Assembly: GCA_016872415.1 (NCBI GenBank)
Contig: VGZX01000012.1
Span: 1-41,570 of the forward strand
Direction of reading: 5' to 3'
Origin: SAR202 cluster bacterium
GTDB taxonomy: Bacteria; Chloroflexota; Dehalococcoidia; Lucifugimonadales; Australimonadaceae
DNA length: 41,570 nucleotides
The notes under the pieces are model-generated. The model searched no databases. It was not told where the DNA came from and was given only the letters and a program-made list of their open reading frames with translations. The position numbers were made by a program, and so were the translations under genes. Below, one piece after another: positions 16,202 to 23,741 of the stretch. Every line of letters starts with the position of its first letter. The stretch's first letter is position 1.

Positions 16202-17164
16202 CTACACGTGGTTCCGGAGCATCAACTCTTCCGGATAGGGGGACAGGTAAGCCTGCTGGTGGACCCACGCTGGGAGGTCGTGCTTGCGCAGGTGGTGCTT
16301 CAGCAGCGTCAGCGGCACCACGAGCGGCACCCGCTCTTGCCGGTATTCCTCGATCAGCCCAAGGAGCTCCTGCTTGTCGCCGCCGTCGATAGCCTTCTTG
16401 AGGTACCCCATCAGGTGGTGCATGACGTTCGTGTGCTTGCTTGGCGTCGCCAGGAACGTCAGCGCCTCGCGCATCACCCGCGCATACTCTGCAACGAGCT
16501 CATCCCATGGCCGCGACCCTACGTGCGCGACGATGCGCCCGGCCTCTCTGTAGTACGGAATGCTGTGCGCCATGAACGTCAACTTGTGTGCGGTGTGGAA
16601 CGACACCAGCCCTCGCGGCGTCGGGCTGTCGTGAAGCATGGCCCGCCATCGCCGTCGGACGAAAATGCGGTCAACGAAGTTCTCGCGTAGTCTCGGATCC
16701 GTCAGCCGTCCGTTCTCCTCCACAGGCAGATCCGGCATACGCGTGGTCAGCACCCAAGCGAACGCGCCAATCCCATCGCGCGATGGCGGTCCTCCTTCCT
16801 TGCGATGGACTTTCACCCGCATGAGCCCGCATGAAGGCGAGTCCTTTGTGAGCACGAAGCCGTCCAGATTTGCGCCCCCCAGCTCGGCCACGCGCGCTTC
16901 GGCGAAAGACCGCATGCCCTCCGTGTGATCGACGCCCGTTTTGGTTGCGATCAGCCGTGGCGATGCAGACTTGCCCTGAAGTTGGATCGTCTCCCGCGGA
17001 ACGCCCATGCCCATCTCGACCTCCGGACACACCGCCACCCATTCGACGTACTTCGAGATCGTTCCCGTGAGGAACGAATCGTTCAGATGCCCGCCGTTGT
17101 AACGCACATCATTGCCCAGTAGGCACGAGCTGATGCCCAACCGCACCTTGCCCTCATCGCCCAT
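16202..17164 (-). CDS. rudS: DUF523-DUF1722 fusion, RudS-type tRNA 4-thiouridine desulfidase
   Basis: 320 residues. The N-terminal DUF523 (TudS-like) domain shows three cysteines that would hold a [4Fe-4S] cluster: ISSCLLGNDVRYNGGH, AVCPEVEMGMGVPRE and DSPSCGLM. The C-terminal DUF1722 (YbgA) domain runs from about residue 190 (LVSFHTAHKLTFMAHS) to the end. Proteins with this architecture have been reported to remove sulfur from tRNA 4-thiouridine. That base absorbs near-UV and acts as a cellular photosensor. The ATG at 17164 has a perfect GGAGGTGA ribosome site and lies four bases after the photolyase stop. The same photolyase-YbgA pairing exists in Escherichia coli. Domain calls are firm; the tRNA role is inferred from the family. 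Confidence 0.88.
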   Translation of the reverse strand: MGDEGKVRLGISSCLLGNDVRYNGGHLNDSFLTGTISKYVEWVAVCPEVEMGMGVPRETIQLQGKSASPRLIATKTGVDHTEGMRSFAEARVAELGGANLDGFVLTKDSPSCGLMRVKVHRKEGGPPSRDGIGAFAWVLTTRMPDLPVEENGRLTDPRLRENFVDRIFVRRRWRAMLHDSPTPRGLVSFHTAHKLTFMAHSIPYYREAGRIVAHVGSRPWDELVAEYARVMREALTFLATPSKHTNVMHHLMGYLKKAIDGGDKQELLGLIEEYRQERVPLVVPLTLLKHHLRKHDLPAWVHQQAYLSPYPEELMLRNHV

Positions 17165-17168
17165 CCTG

Positions 17169-18508
17169 TCACCTCCGTGCCACTCGATACGCCTCAATCG
17201 CTCGCCGTCGGGCGATGCCGTGATCGATGATGCGCTCGGGGTAGCCGGGCGCTCCACCGTTCCACCAGGGCTCATGGACCGCAGCCCCCTCGATGCCCCG
17301 CAGTTCCGGCACCCATCGGCGCACGTAGTCGCCATTGGGATCAAACCTCAGCCCCTGCGATACGGGGTTGAACACACGGAAGTACGGCGCAGCGTCCATT
17401 CCTGTTCCCGCCGCCCACTGCCACCCGCCATTGTTGGCCGCCGGATCGCCGTCGACGAGATGCCTCATGAATCAACGCTCGCCCCAGCGCCAATCGATCA
17501 GCAGGTCCTTGGTCAGGAACGAAGCCACGATCATTCGTGCGCGGTTGTGTATCCACCCCGCCTCAAGCAGCTGACGCATCGCCGCATCCACCATCGGATA
17601 CCCGGTCATGCCTGCGCTCCACGCCTCGAACTGCGCCCGGTGGTTATCCCAGGCAATGGCATCGTACTCGGGGCGGAAGCCCCGCCGCGTGACGTGCGGG
17701 AAGTGGGCCAGCACGCTGAAGTAGAAGTCTCGCCACGCCAACTCCGACAGCCATGCCTCGGCGCCGCCGCCGCGTGCCACAATTGCCTTTCGCGCCGCCT
17801 GCTCCGCGCTGAGCAGACCGAATCGCAGATACGGCGACAACTCGGACGTGCCACCGAGATCCATCCGGTCCCGTTGTAAATCGTAGTTCGCAATACGATG
17901 CTCCGCGAAGTCCGCAAGCCGTTGCTGAGCCGCCTTCTCGCACGCGGGGAATTGCGCATCGCTTCTCTGCGTCGGCAGCCCGTCGAGGCTCGCGTTGCTG
18001 GGGCCGCTGACAAACTTATCATCGACTTGCGTCGACGGCTCGCTCAGCCGGTCGAACACCGCCTCACGCCACCCTTCAGGTACGGCGTGAACACGGTGTA
18101 CGGCATGCCGTCAGCCTTCAGCACCGCGTCCGGCCCGAAGATCCATGGCCCTCCGACCAGATCAAGCCGTACGCTCTTCGCAACCCGCCCGTCTCGGCGC
18201 TTCGCGTATGGCGATGCGACGGCCTGCGCAACAACCCTCGTCGCGCCGACCTCCCGCGCGACCGCCGCCACTTCCTCCTCAGGCTTGCCCTCCCGCACGG
18301 TCAGCGTCTGGCCCGTAGCTATGCGTAACCAGCGCACCGCATCAAGCAGGAAGGCAACTCGCCGCTCGCCTGCGTTCGCGATCAGGGTGGGGTCTACTAC
18401 GAACAGCGGAACGACTTCCGCCCTTGCCGCCTTCGCTTCCAACAACGTGCGGTTGTGGTTCAGCCGCAGGTCGCGGCGCACACACCACACCACTCTGTCG
18501 CGTGCCAA
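17169..18508 (-). pseudogene. phr: DNA photolyase (class I cryptochrome/photolyase family), frameshift plus nonsense
   Basis: The three parts of one photolyase are present in order. From the TTG at 18508 (GGAGG six bases upstream) the antenna domain reads VVWCVRRDLRLNHNRTLLEA to TPYLKGG. A missing base near 18071-18074 breaks the frame, which resumes as [15 protein letters not shown]. The FAD domain follows ([48 protein letters not shown]). A TGA at 17472-17474 then replaces the expected Trp before [19 protein letters not shown], and [21 protein letters not shown] continues to the true end. Repaired, it would be about 446 residues, full length for a CPD photolyase. It follows the B12-type regulator by one base. 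Confidence 0.88.
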
Positions 18509-18509
18509 C

Positions 18510-19463
18510 CTAGCCCTCCGTTGATCCCTGGCCCATTTGCTGTATCCGTCTTCTGGGAGAGGACCAGTGCTGTGAGCTTGGTCCGCCAGAGATCAGGTGG
18601 CCGATGGTTATTCCCAAGGCGTGAGCCACGCGGACCAACGTGTCAATGGTTGGATTAGCTCTCCCATTCTCTAGCGCGCTGACGTGCGCTCGGTCGATTC
18701 CGGCTGCTTCCGCAAGTTCACGTTGACTCCAATCGCGGGCCTTTCGCTCCGCTTGGACATGCGCTGCAATGTCGGCGAGCACACGACTGGTTAGCGCGCC
18801 AGGGTTGGAAAGGCCGACCATTTCACGTGCGACGCTGATGCCCGCTTGCACATCCTGAGCGAGCGCGTCTGCTCCAAGGCGGTCGGCGGCCTCATGGTCT
18901 TTCGCCAGTGCGGCCCCACCAACGAGGATGCGCGGGCGATCGGGCAGCGCGCGCAAGGCGGCGATGGCCTCGCGCAGCGGCTCCAAGTGCTTGATGAGGG
19001 TAACGGAGAGCGCCACAAGCGACGGACGGTTGCGCGCGACGAAGTCGCGGAGTTCGTCGACGGGCAGGCTGCCGCCGAGGAAGTGCACCTCCCAGCCGTC
19101 GAGGTAGAGGAAGTCGCTGAGGATGCGGGCGCCGAGTACATGGCGCTCGCCGTCGACAGCCGTAACGACCGCGCGATGGCCGATGGGAGCGCGGCGTCGC
19201 GATGCGGCACGCAACACATTCATCTGGCGCTCCGTGATGAGGGTGGCGCGGTGCTCCTCCGCGACTGTGAGGGTGCCCTGTAACCAGCGCACGCCGATCT
19301 CGTACTGCGCAGGAACCAGCACAGACAGATAGAGCGCGTCGGGAGGGATGCGCGCCGCCAGGGCTTGCGCGATGACGCTCGACGCTTCCGCATCGTCGCC
19401 GATGACGACAGCCTGCAGATAGGCGCTGAGGAGTGAGTTCAAGCCGGAAGCGAGTGTGGTCAT
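18510..19463 (-). CDS. Cobalamin-binding putative light-sensing regulator with C-terminal XRE/Cro-CI HTH
   Basis: 317 residues in three parts. Residues 1-90 form the four-helix cap with W60, nine residues, then E70-H71, the Wx9EH signature of AdoCbl photoreceptors such as CarH. Residues 95-220 form the B12-binding Rossmann domain: GERHVLG with H108 as lower-ligand candidate, SVT and a GG loop (VGGA). Residues 236-292 form an HTH_3 domain (DWSQRELAEAAGIDRAHVSALENG). CarH/LitR proteins instead carry an N-terminal MerR HTH, so order and DNA-binding type differ. The residue after W60 is Leu, where Thermus CarH has the His that ligates cobalt after light. The ATG at 19463 follows GGAG. The gene heads the phr-rudS operon and probably controls both divergent operons. 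Confidence 0.87.
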   Translation of the reverse strand: MTTLASGLNSLLSAYLQAVVIGDDAEASSVIAQALAARIPPDALYLSVLVPAQYEIGVRWLQGTLTVAEEHRATLITERQMNVLRAASRRRAPIGHRAVVTAVDGERHVLGARILSDFLYLDGWEVHFLGGSLPVDELRDFVARNRPSLVALSVTLIKHLEPLREAIAALRALPDRPRILVGGAALAKDHEAADRLGADALAQDVQAGISVAREMVGLSNPGALTSRVLADIAAHVQAERKARDWSQRELAEAAGIDRAHVSALENGRANPTIDTLVRVAHALGITIGHLISGGPSSQHWSSPRRRIQQMGQGSTEG

Positions 19464-19497
19464 GTGAGCATCTCCATCCAACAAGGCATCGGCTTCA

Positions 19498-19574
19498 TGT
19501 TGAGTATAGTATGCACCTTGCTTGACAAACGAGTCGTAGGGACAACATAATATGGCTCACTTGTTGAATATAAT
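19498..19574. promoter_or_regulatory. Divergent promoter region with two 13-base repeats
   Basis: Rightward, TTGACA (19522-19527) and CATAAT (19546-19551) at 18 bases form a good promoter for the FAD-oxidase operon. Leftward, TATACT (19508-19503) is a -10 for the regulator with a poor -35. TGTTGAGTATAGT (19498-19510) and TGTTGAATATAAT (19562-19574) match at 11 of 13 bases. The first covers the regulator -10; the second lies just past the expected start of the rightward transcript. They are candidate operators for the B12-XRE regulator. Confidence 0.5.
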
Positions 19575-19595
19575 CGACAGATTCGAGGATTGGTC

Positions 19596-20885
19596 ATGCG
19601 AGTTGCGGTGGTGGGAGCGGGGATCAGCGGGTTGGCGGCGGCGTATCGGCTACGCCATCACGACGTCCATGTGTTCGAGGCCGACGCTCGTGCTGGTGGC
19701 CATGCGCACACCGTCACCGTCGCGGAGGATGACCGTGAGGTCGTCCTGGACACCGGCTTTCTCGTTTACAACGAGCAGACGTATCCGAGGTTCGTGTCGC
19801 TGCTCGACGAACTCGGGGTAGCGACGCAGGCAAGCGAGATGTCGTTCAGCGCGTCATGCCGGGCGTGCGACGTGGAGTATGCGACGCCGGGCGTGCTGCG
19901 CCTGCTGGGACGCCCATCCAACTTGATGAGACCATCGCACTATGGGATGGGGGTTGACCTGGGGCGGTTCTACCGGGAGGCGCTCGCCATTGTGGCAAGT
20001 GGCGCGGGTGATGGCATGACGCTGGAGCAGTTCTTGGAGGCACGGCGGTTCGGGCGTGGCTTCCGGCGTCACGTCATCGTGCCCTTGGTGGCGGCGATAT
20101 GGTCGACGCCGGCGCAGGATGTGGGCCGGTTTCCGCTGCGCTTTCTGCTGGAGTTCATGGCCAACCATGGGCTGCTTGCGGTGAGCGGCCGGCTGCCGTG
20201 GCGCACCGTGACGGGCGGCTCGCAGGCATACTTGCGGCGGCTGGTGGCTGCGCTGCCGCATGGCGTGCACGCGAGCACGCCGGTTGATGCGGTCGCTCGT
20301 GACGCAGCGGGAGCTGTGGTGGCGCTGCGATCGGGCGAGCGGCTGCAGTTCGACCATGTCGTGCTGGCCGCGCACAGCGACCAGTCGCTGCGGATGCTGG
20401 CGGATGTGACGGATGCCGAGCGCGAGTCGTTGAGCGCCATCGCCTACAGCCCGAGCCGTGTCGTGCTGCACACGGACGCCTCGGTGATGCCGTCGCACCG
20501 CCGGTTATGGTCAGCCTGGAACTACCTGACCGACGCCTGCATCGACCGCTTCGAGCCGGTGTCGGTGAGCTACTACCTCAACAGATTGCAGCGGTTCCAG
20601 GCGGCCCGCGACTACTTCGTTTCCGTCAATCCGACGGTCGTGATCGATCCGGCGAAAGTCATCCACGAGATGACGTATGCGCATCCGCAGTACACAGCAA
20701 AGGCGCCAGAGGCGCAGGCCACCCTACGACAATTGGGTAGGCGGGGCCCGGTGCACTTCGCGGGCGCCTACATGGGCAACGGATTTCACGAGGACGGCGT
20801 GCGGGCTGGCTTCGAAGCGGCGGACGCGATCGAGCAGGCTGGCATAGTTGCCGTTAACTCGGCACCGCTGGCGGAGGTGGCATGA
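19596..20885 (+). CDS. FAD-dependent amine-oxidase-like protein (COG2907 type)
   Basis: 429 residues. The N-terminal FAD fold is MRVAVVGAGISGLAAAYRL with the acidic end VFEADARAGGHAHT, as in flavin amine oxidases and COG2907. Near the C-terminus GPVHFAGAYMGNGFHEDGVRAG is the second FAD-contact motif. In many bacteria this family is paired with DUF1365 and a CFA-like methyltransferase inside light or singlet-oxygen regulons, and some such genes have been linked to furan fatty acid formation; a lipid-modifying redox role is therefore plausible. The ATG at 19596 follows CGAGGA. Its TGA overlaps the next ATG by four bases (ATGA). Confidence 0.88.
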   Translation: MRVAVVGAGISGLAAAYRLRHHDVHVFEADARAGGHAHTVTVAEDDREVVLDTGFLVYNEQTYPRFVSLLDELGVATQASEMSFSASCRACDVEYATPGVLRLLGRPSNLMRPSHYGMGVDLGRFYREALAIVASGAGDGMTLEQFLEARRFGRGFRRHVIVPLVAAIWSTPAQDVGRFPLRFLLEFMANHGLLAVSGRLPWRTVTGGSQAYLRRLVAALPHGVHASTPVDAVARDAAGAVVALRSGERLQFDHVVLAAHSDQSLRMLADVTDAERESLSAIAYSPSRVVLHTDASVMPSHRRLWSAWNYLTDACIDRFEPVSVSYYLNRLQRFQAARDYFVSVNPTVVIDPAKVIHEMTYAHPQYTAKAPEAQATLRQLGRRGPVHFAGAYMGNGFHEDGVRAGFEAADAIEQAGIVAVNSAPLAEVA

Positions 20886-21643
20886 TGCGGTCTCGATTGC
20901 TGCTCGGCACGGTATGGCACCAACGGACGCATCCCGTGGCCAACGCCTTCACCTATCGCGTGCTGTACCTGGCGTTGGACCTTGACGAGATGGAGATGCT
21001 GGACCAGCATCTGTGGCTGTTCAGCCGCAACCGCTTCAACGCCTACGCGCTGAACGACCGCGACCACGACGGCTCGGGCGGTGGCCGGAGCGTGCGCGAC
21101 GCCGTTCGCGAGCGGTTGACGGCGGCAGGCGTGTCGCATGACGGCAAGAGCATCGTGATGGTCACGCAGCCGTCGGTGCTGGGTTACGTGTTCAACCCGG
21201 TATCGTTCTACATGGTGATTGATGCGGCAGGGGTGGTCTCGCACATGCTCGCCGAGGTGCACAACCGCAAGGGCGGGCGGCATATGTACGACATGCCCAA
21301 CGACGGCCGGGGCGGCGCCATGCGATACACGGCGCGGTTCGCGAAGGAGTTCTACGTCTCGCCGTTCATCGACATGCATGCGACGTATGACTTTGCCTAC
21401 GCGCGCAGAAGAGGGCGCATCTATTTTGGATTCGACGAGCATGGGGAATCCAAAATGGTACTGCGCACATCGCTCAACTTGGCCGAGCATCCGCTGACAA
21501 ATGCAACGCTGGCGAAGGCCATGCTCACGCATCCGCTCACGCCGCAACTGACCGTGGCGCGGATCTACTGGCAGGCGATAGCGAAACTGAGGCTGCGGGG
21601 CGTCACGTTTCGGCGGCCACTGGCGGTCAAGGAGGGACGCTGA
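20882..21643 (+). CDS. DUF1365 family protein
   Basis: 253 residues, DUF1365/COG3496. Signatures are LLLGTVWHQRTHPVANAFTYRV at the start, LGYVFNPVSFYMV in the middle, AEVHNRKG, and KEFYVSPFIDM with AHPLTNATLAKAM-type sequence later. Biochemical function is not established. It is nearly always encoded next to the COG2907 flavoprotein, as here, and overlaps it by four bases. This implies joint work on the same substrate, probably membrane lipid. An SDR starts three bases after it. Confidence 0.92.
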   Translation: MMRSRLLLGTVWHQRTHPVANAFTYRVLYLALDLDEMEMLDQHLWLFSRNRFNAYALNDRDHDGSGGGRSVRDAVRERLTAAGVSHDGKSIVMVTQPSVLGYVFNPVSFYMVIDAAGVVSHMLAEVHNRKGGRHMYDMPNDGRGGAMRYTARFAKEFYVSPFIDMHATYDFAYARRRGRIYFGFDEHGESKMVLRTSLNLAEHPLTNATLAKAMLTHPLTPQLTVARIYWQAIAKLRLRGVTFRRPLAVKEGR

Positions 21644-21646
21644 CGC

Positions 21647-22417
21647 ATGACTGACTACTGGAAGGGCAAGACCGTATGGATTATCGGCGCGAGCAGCGGC
21701 ATCGGCGCCGAGCTGACCAAGCAGCTCGTTGGGCGCGGGGCGAAGGTCGCGATCAGCGCCCGGTCCGAGGATCTGCTGTTGCGGGTGGCCGTCTGCGCCG
21801 ACGACACAACGGGGATGGTGGTGGCGGTGCCGGTGGATGTCACGGATGCGAATGGGCTGTCTGAGGCAGGTCGCGAAGTCGAGCGGTTGCTCGGTCCGCT
21901 GGACTTGCTCATTTACAGCGCGGGTGCGTGGACGCCGACCGACCCACCGATCATCGACATGGCGGCGATCGAGCGCCAGGTGCAGGTGAACTACGTGGGC
22001 ATGATCCGCGCGGTATCGGTGGTGCTGCCGGGGATGATGGCACGGCGCAACGGCGTGATCGCGGGTGTCGCCAGCGCGACCGCCTATCTGGCGTTGCCAA
22101 GGGCCGAGGGATACGGGTCAACCAAGGCGGCCACCAACTATTTCCTGCGCTCGCTGAGGGGCCACGTGCGTCGGTCGAACGTCCGCGTGGTCACGATCAA
22201 TCCCGGATTCGTCAAAACGCGACTGACGGCCGACAACGACTTCCCGATGCCGTTCATCATGGAGGTCGAGCAGGCGGCCGCCGAAGTCGTGCGCGGCCTG
22301 GAAAACGGGAAGGTTGAGATCCACTTTCCACGGCGCCTCACACTGCCGATGAAGTTCTTGAACTGGCTGCCACGGTCACTTTCCGAGTGGATCCTAGTGC
22401 GTGCTTTCCGAGTGTAA
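21647..22417 (+). CDS. Short-chain dehydrogenase/reductase
   Basis: 256 residues of classical SDR. The cofactor loop is GASSGIGAE. The NNAG position reads YSAGAW. The catalytic Ser lies in GVASATAYL and the YxxxK motif is intact (YGSTK), unlike the SDR at 11528. The C-terminus is cationic and hydrophobic (LPMKFLNWLPRSLSEWILV), which may touch the membrane. Position between DUF1365 and a SRPBCC protein suggests it reduces or oxidises the product of the flavoprotein step. Substrate unknown. Confidence 0.9.
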   Translation: MTDYWKGKTVWIIGASSGIGAELTKQLVGRGAKVAISARSEDLLLRVAVCADDTTGMVVAVPVDVTDANGLSEAGREVERLLGPLDLLIYSAGAWTPTDPPIIDMAAIERQVQVNYVGMIRAVSVVLPGMMARRNGVIAGVASATAYLALPRAEGYGSTKAATNYFLRSLRGHVRRSNVRVVTINPGFVKTRLTADNDFPMPFIMEVEQAAAEVVRGLENGKVEIHFPRRLTLPMKFLNWLPRSLSEWILVRAFRV

Positions 22418-22427
22418 GGAGGAGAAG

Positions 22428-22886
22428 ATGATTCGTTACGAGACGTCCATACCATCAACCATGACGGGACCGGATGCGTTTGCATACATGTCCGACTTCA
22501 CCAATTCCGTCGACTGGGACCCCAACGTCATTTCGGCGCGCCGCGCAACCGATGGGGATATCGGCCTCGGCACAGCGTTCGATCTCGTGTCGAAGTTCGC
22601 TTGGAGCAGAGTGCCGCTTCGCTATGTGGTCACCGCGTATGATGCGCCACGCCGTGTGGCGCTGACTGCACAGAAATCGACGTTTGATGGAATCGACACC
22701 ATCACCGTGGCGCGAGACAATGGCCGTACCGTCGTGACCTACGACGCACGTCTGGTGTTCAAGGGCATTGCGCGGGTCATGGAGCCGTTCGTCGGCATCG
22801 TGTTCCGGCGCGTTGCTCGAAGTGCGGCGGAGGGCCTGCAACGAGTCCTAAACCCCGCCGCAGCGGGTCGCCAACCAAGGCGATGA
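22428..22886 (+). CDS. SRPBCC-family (polyketide cyclase/START-like) protein
   Basis: 152 residues. MIRYETSIPSTMTGPDAFAYMSDFTNSVDWDPNVISARR is the usual first strand and helix of a SRPBCC lipid-binding fold, and the long C-terminal helix ends AAEGLQRVLN. The fold holds hydrophobic ligands in a deep cavity. The ATG at 22428 has a perfect AGGAGG, better than any other start here. It comes ten bases after the SDR stop and 70 bases before the heliorhodopsin. A carrier for the lipid, carotenoid or retinoid handled by this operon is a guess. Confidence 0.85.
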   Translation: MIRYETSIPSTMTGPDAFAYMSDFTNSVDWDPNVISARRATDGDIGLGTAFDLVSKFAWSRVPLRYVVTAYDAPRRVALTAQKSTFDGIDTITVARDNGRTVVTYDARLVFKGIARVMEPFVGIVFRRVARSAAEGLQRVLNPAAAGRQPRR

Positions 22887-22956
22887 TCCGTCTCTCCAAA
22901 GTCGACCGCGTTGTCGGTATGGAACGAAGGTCAATGGTTCACTCAAGGGGGAGGCA

Positions 22957-23718
22957 ATGAACCCCTCAGGCAACCGTTTTGTGCGGCTGCGCTACTACAA
23001 CTTAGCCATGGGGGCCTTCCATTTTGCCCAGGGCATCATCATCTTGGCCCTGTCGTCGGATTTCTCCCTTCCAGTCACGGCGGCATTCTTAGACGGACCG
23101 CCCGGCTCGGTGCCGCCAGGGGTGACCGAATTGTTTTCCGTGCGAATCGGATGGGCTGTTGCCGGCTTTCTGTTCCTGTCGGCGTTCGCACACTTCATCG
23201 TCGCTTCGCCGCTGGCATTCGGCTGGTACAAGGCGAATCTGCAGCGCGATCGCAACTACGCCCGGTGGATCGAGTACTTCTTCAGCGCATCGCTCATGAT
23301 GGTGCTGATCGCCATGCTGCCGGGGATCACCGATGTGGCCGCCCTACTTGCCATCTTCTTCGTCAACGGCGCCATGATTCTGTTTGGCCTGATCATGGAG
23401 CACTACGAGACGCCTGGCCGCGCCAATTGGCTCACTTTCTGGCTGGGCTCGATCATGGGCTTGGTGCCGTGGGTCGCGGTGGGTATCTACTTATGGAGCC
23501 CAACGACCGAGGCGAACCCGCCCGCCTTCGTCTACGGCATCTTCTTCTCGATATTCATCTTCTTCAACGTCTTCGCGGTTAACATGGCATTGCAGTATCT
23601 GCGCGTCGGCCCGTGGCGGAATTACTTCTTCGGTGAGGCATTCTACGTGCTGCTGAGCCTGGTGGCGAAATCGGCGCTGGCATGGCAGGTATTCGCAGGC
23701 ACTTTGGTTCCCGAATAA
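22957..23718 (+). CDS. Heliorhodopsin
   Basis: 253 residues, seven hydrophobic segments. Helix C has RWIEYFFSASLM with E106 as counterion, matching heliorhodopsin E107/E108. Helix G has VLLSLVAKSALAWQVFAGTL with K238 as the retinal Schiff-base lysine, the same number as in TaHeR. The conserved His of helices A and B are H22 (GAFHFAQG) and H79 (SAFAHF). No type-1 rhodopsin DTD/DTE motif is present. Heliorhodopsins have a slow photocycle and act as sensors; interactions with photolyase or glutamine synthetase have been reported. GGGGGAGG precedes the ATG. It ends the divergent operon facing the regulator-photolyase set. No retinal-making oxygenase is in the window. Confidence 0.95.
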   Translation: MNPSGNRFVRLRYYNLAMGAFHFAQGIIILALSSDFSLPVTAAFLDGPPGSVPPGVTELFSVRIGWAVAGFLFLSAFAHFIVASPLAFGWYKANLQRDRNYARWIEYFFSASLMMVLIAMLPGITDVAALLAIFFVNGAMILFGLIMEHYETPGRANWLTFWLGSIMGLVPWVAVGIYLWSPTTEANPPAFVYGIFFSIFIFFNVFAVNMALQYLRVGPWRNYFFGEAFYVLLSLVAKSALAWQVFAGTLVPE

Positions 23719-23741
23719 GCCGTCCCTGCGTGGAGCATCCA

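Noticed and set aside
18510..19600. B12 riboswitch controlling the cobalamin-type regulator
   Set aside because: The 130-base intergenic region is too short and lacks the B12-box sequence.
22957..23718. Type-1 ion-pumping rhodopsin
   Set aside because: The helix C DTD/DTE-type motif is missing, and the E106/K238/H22/H79 pattern and WIEY segment are those of heliorhodopsin.
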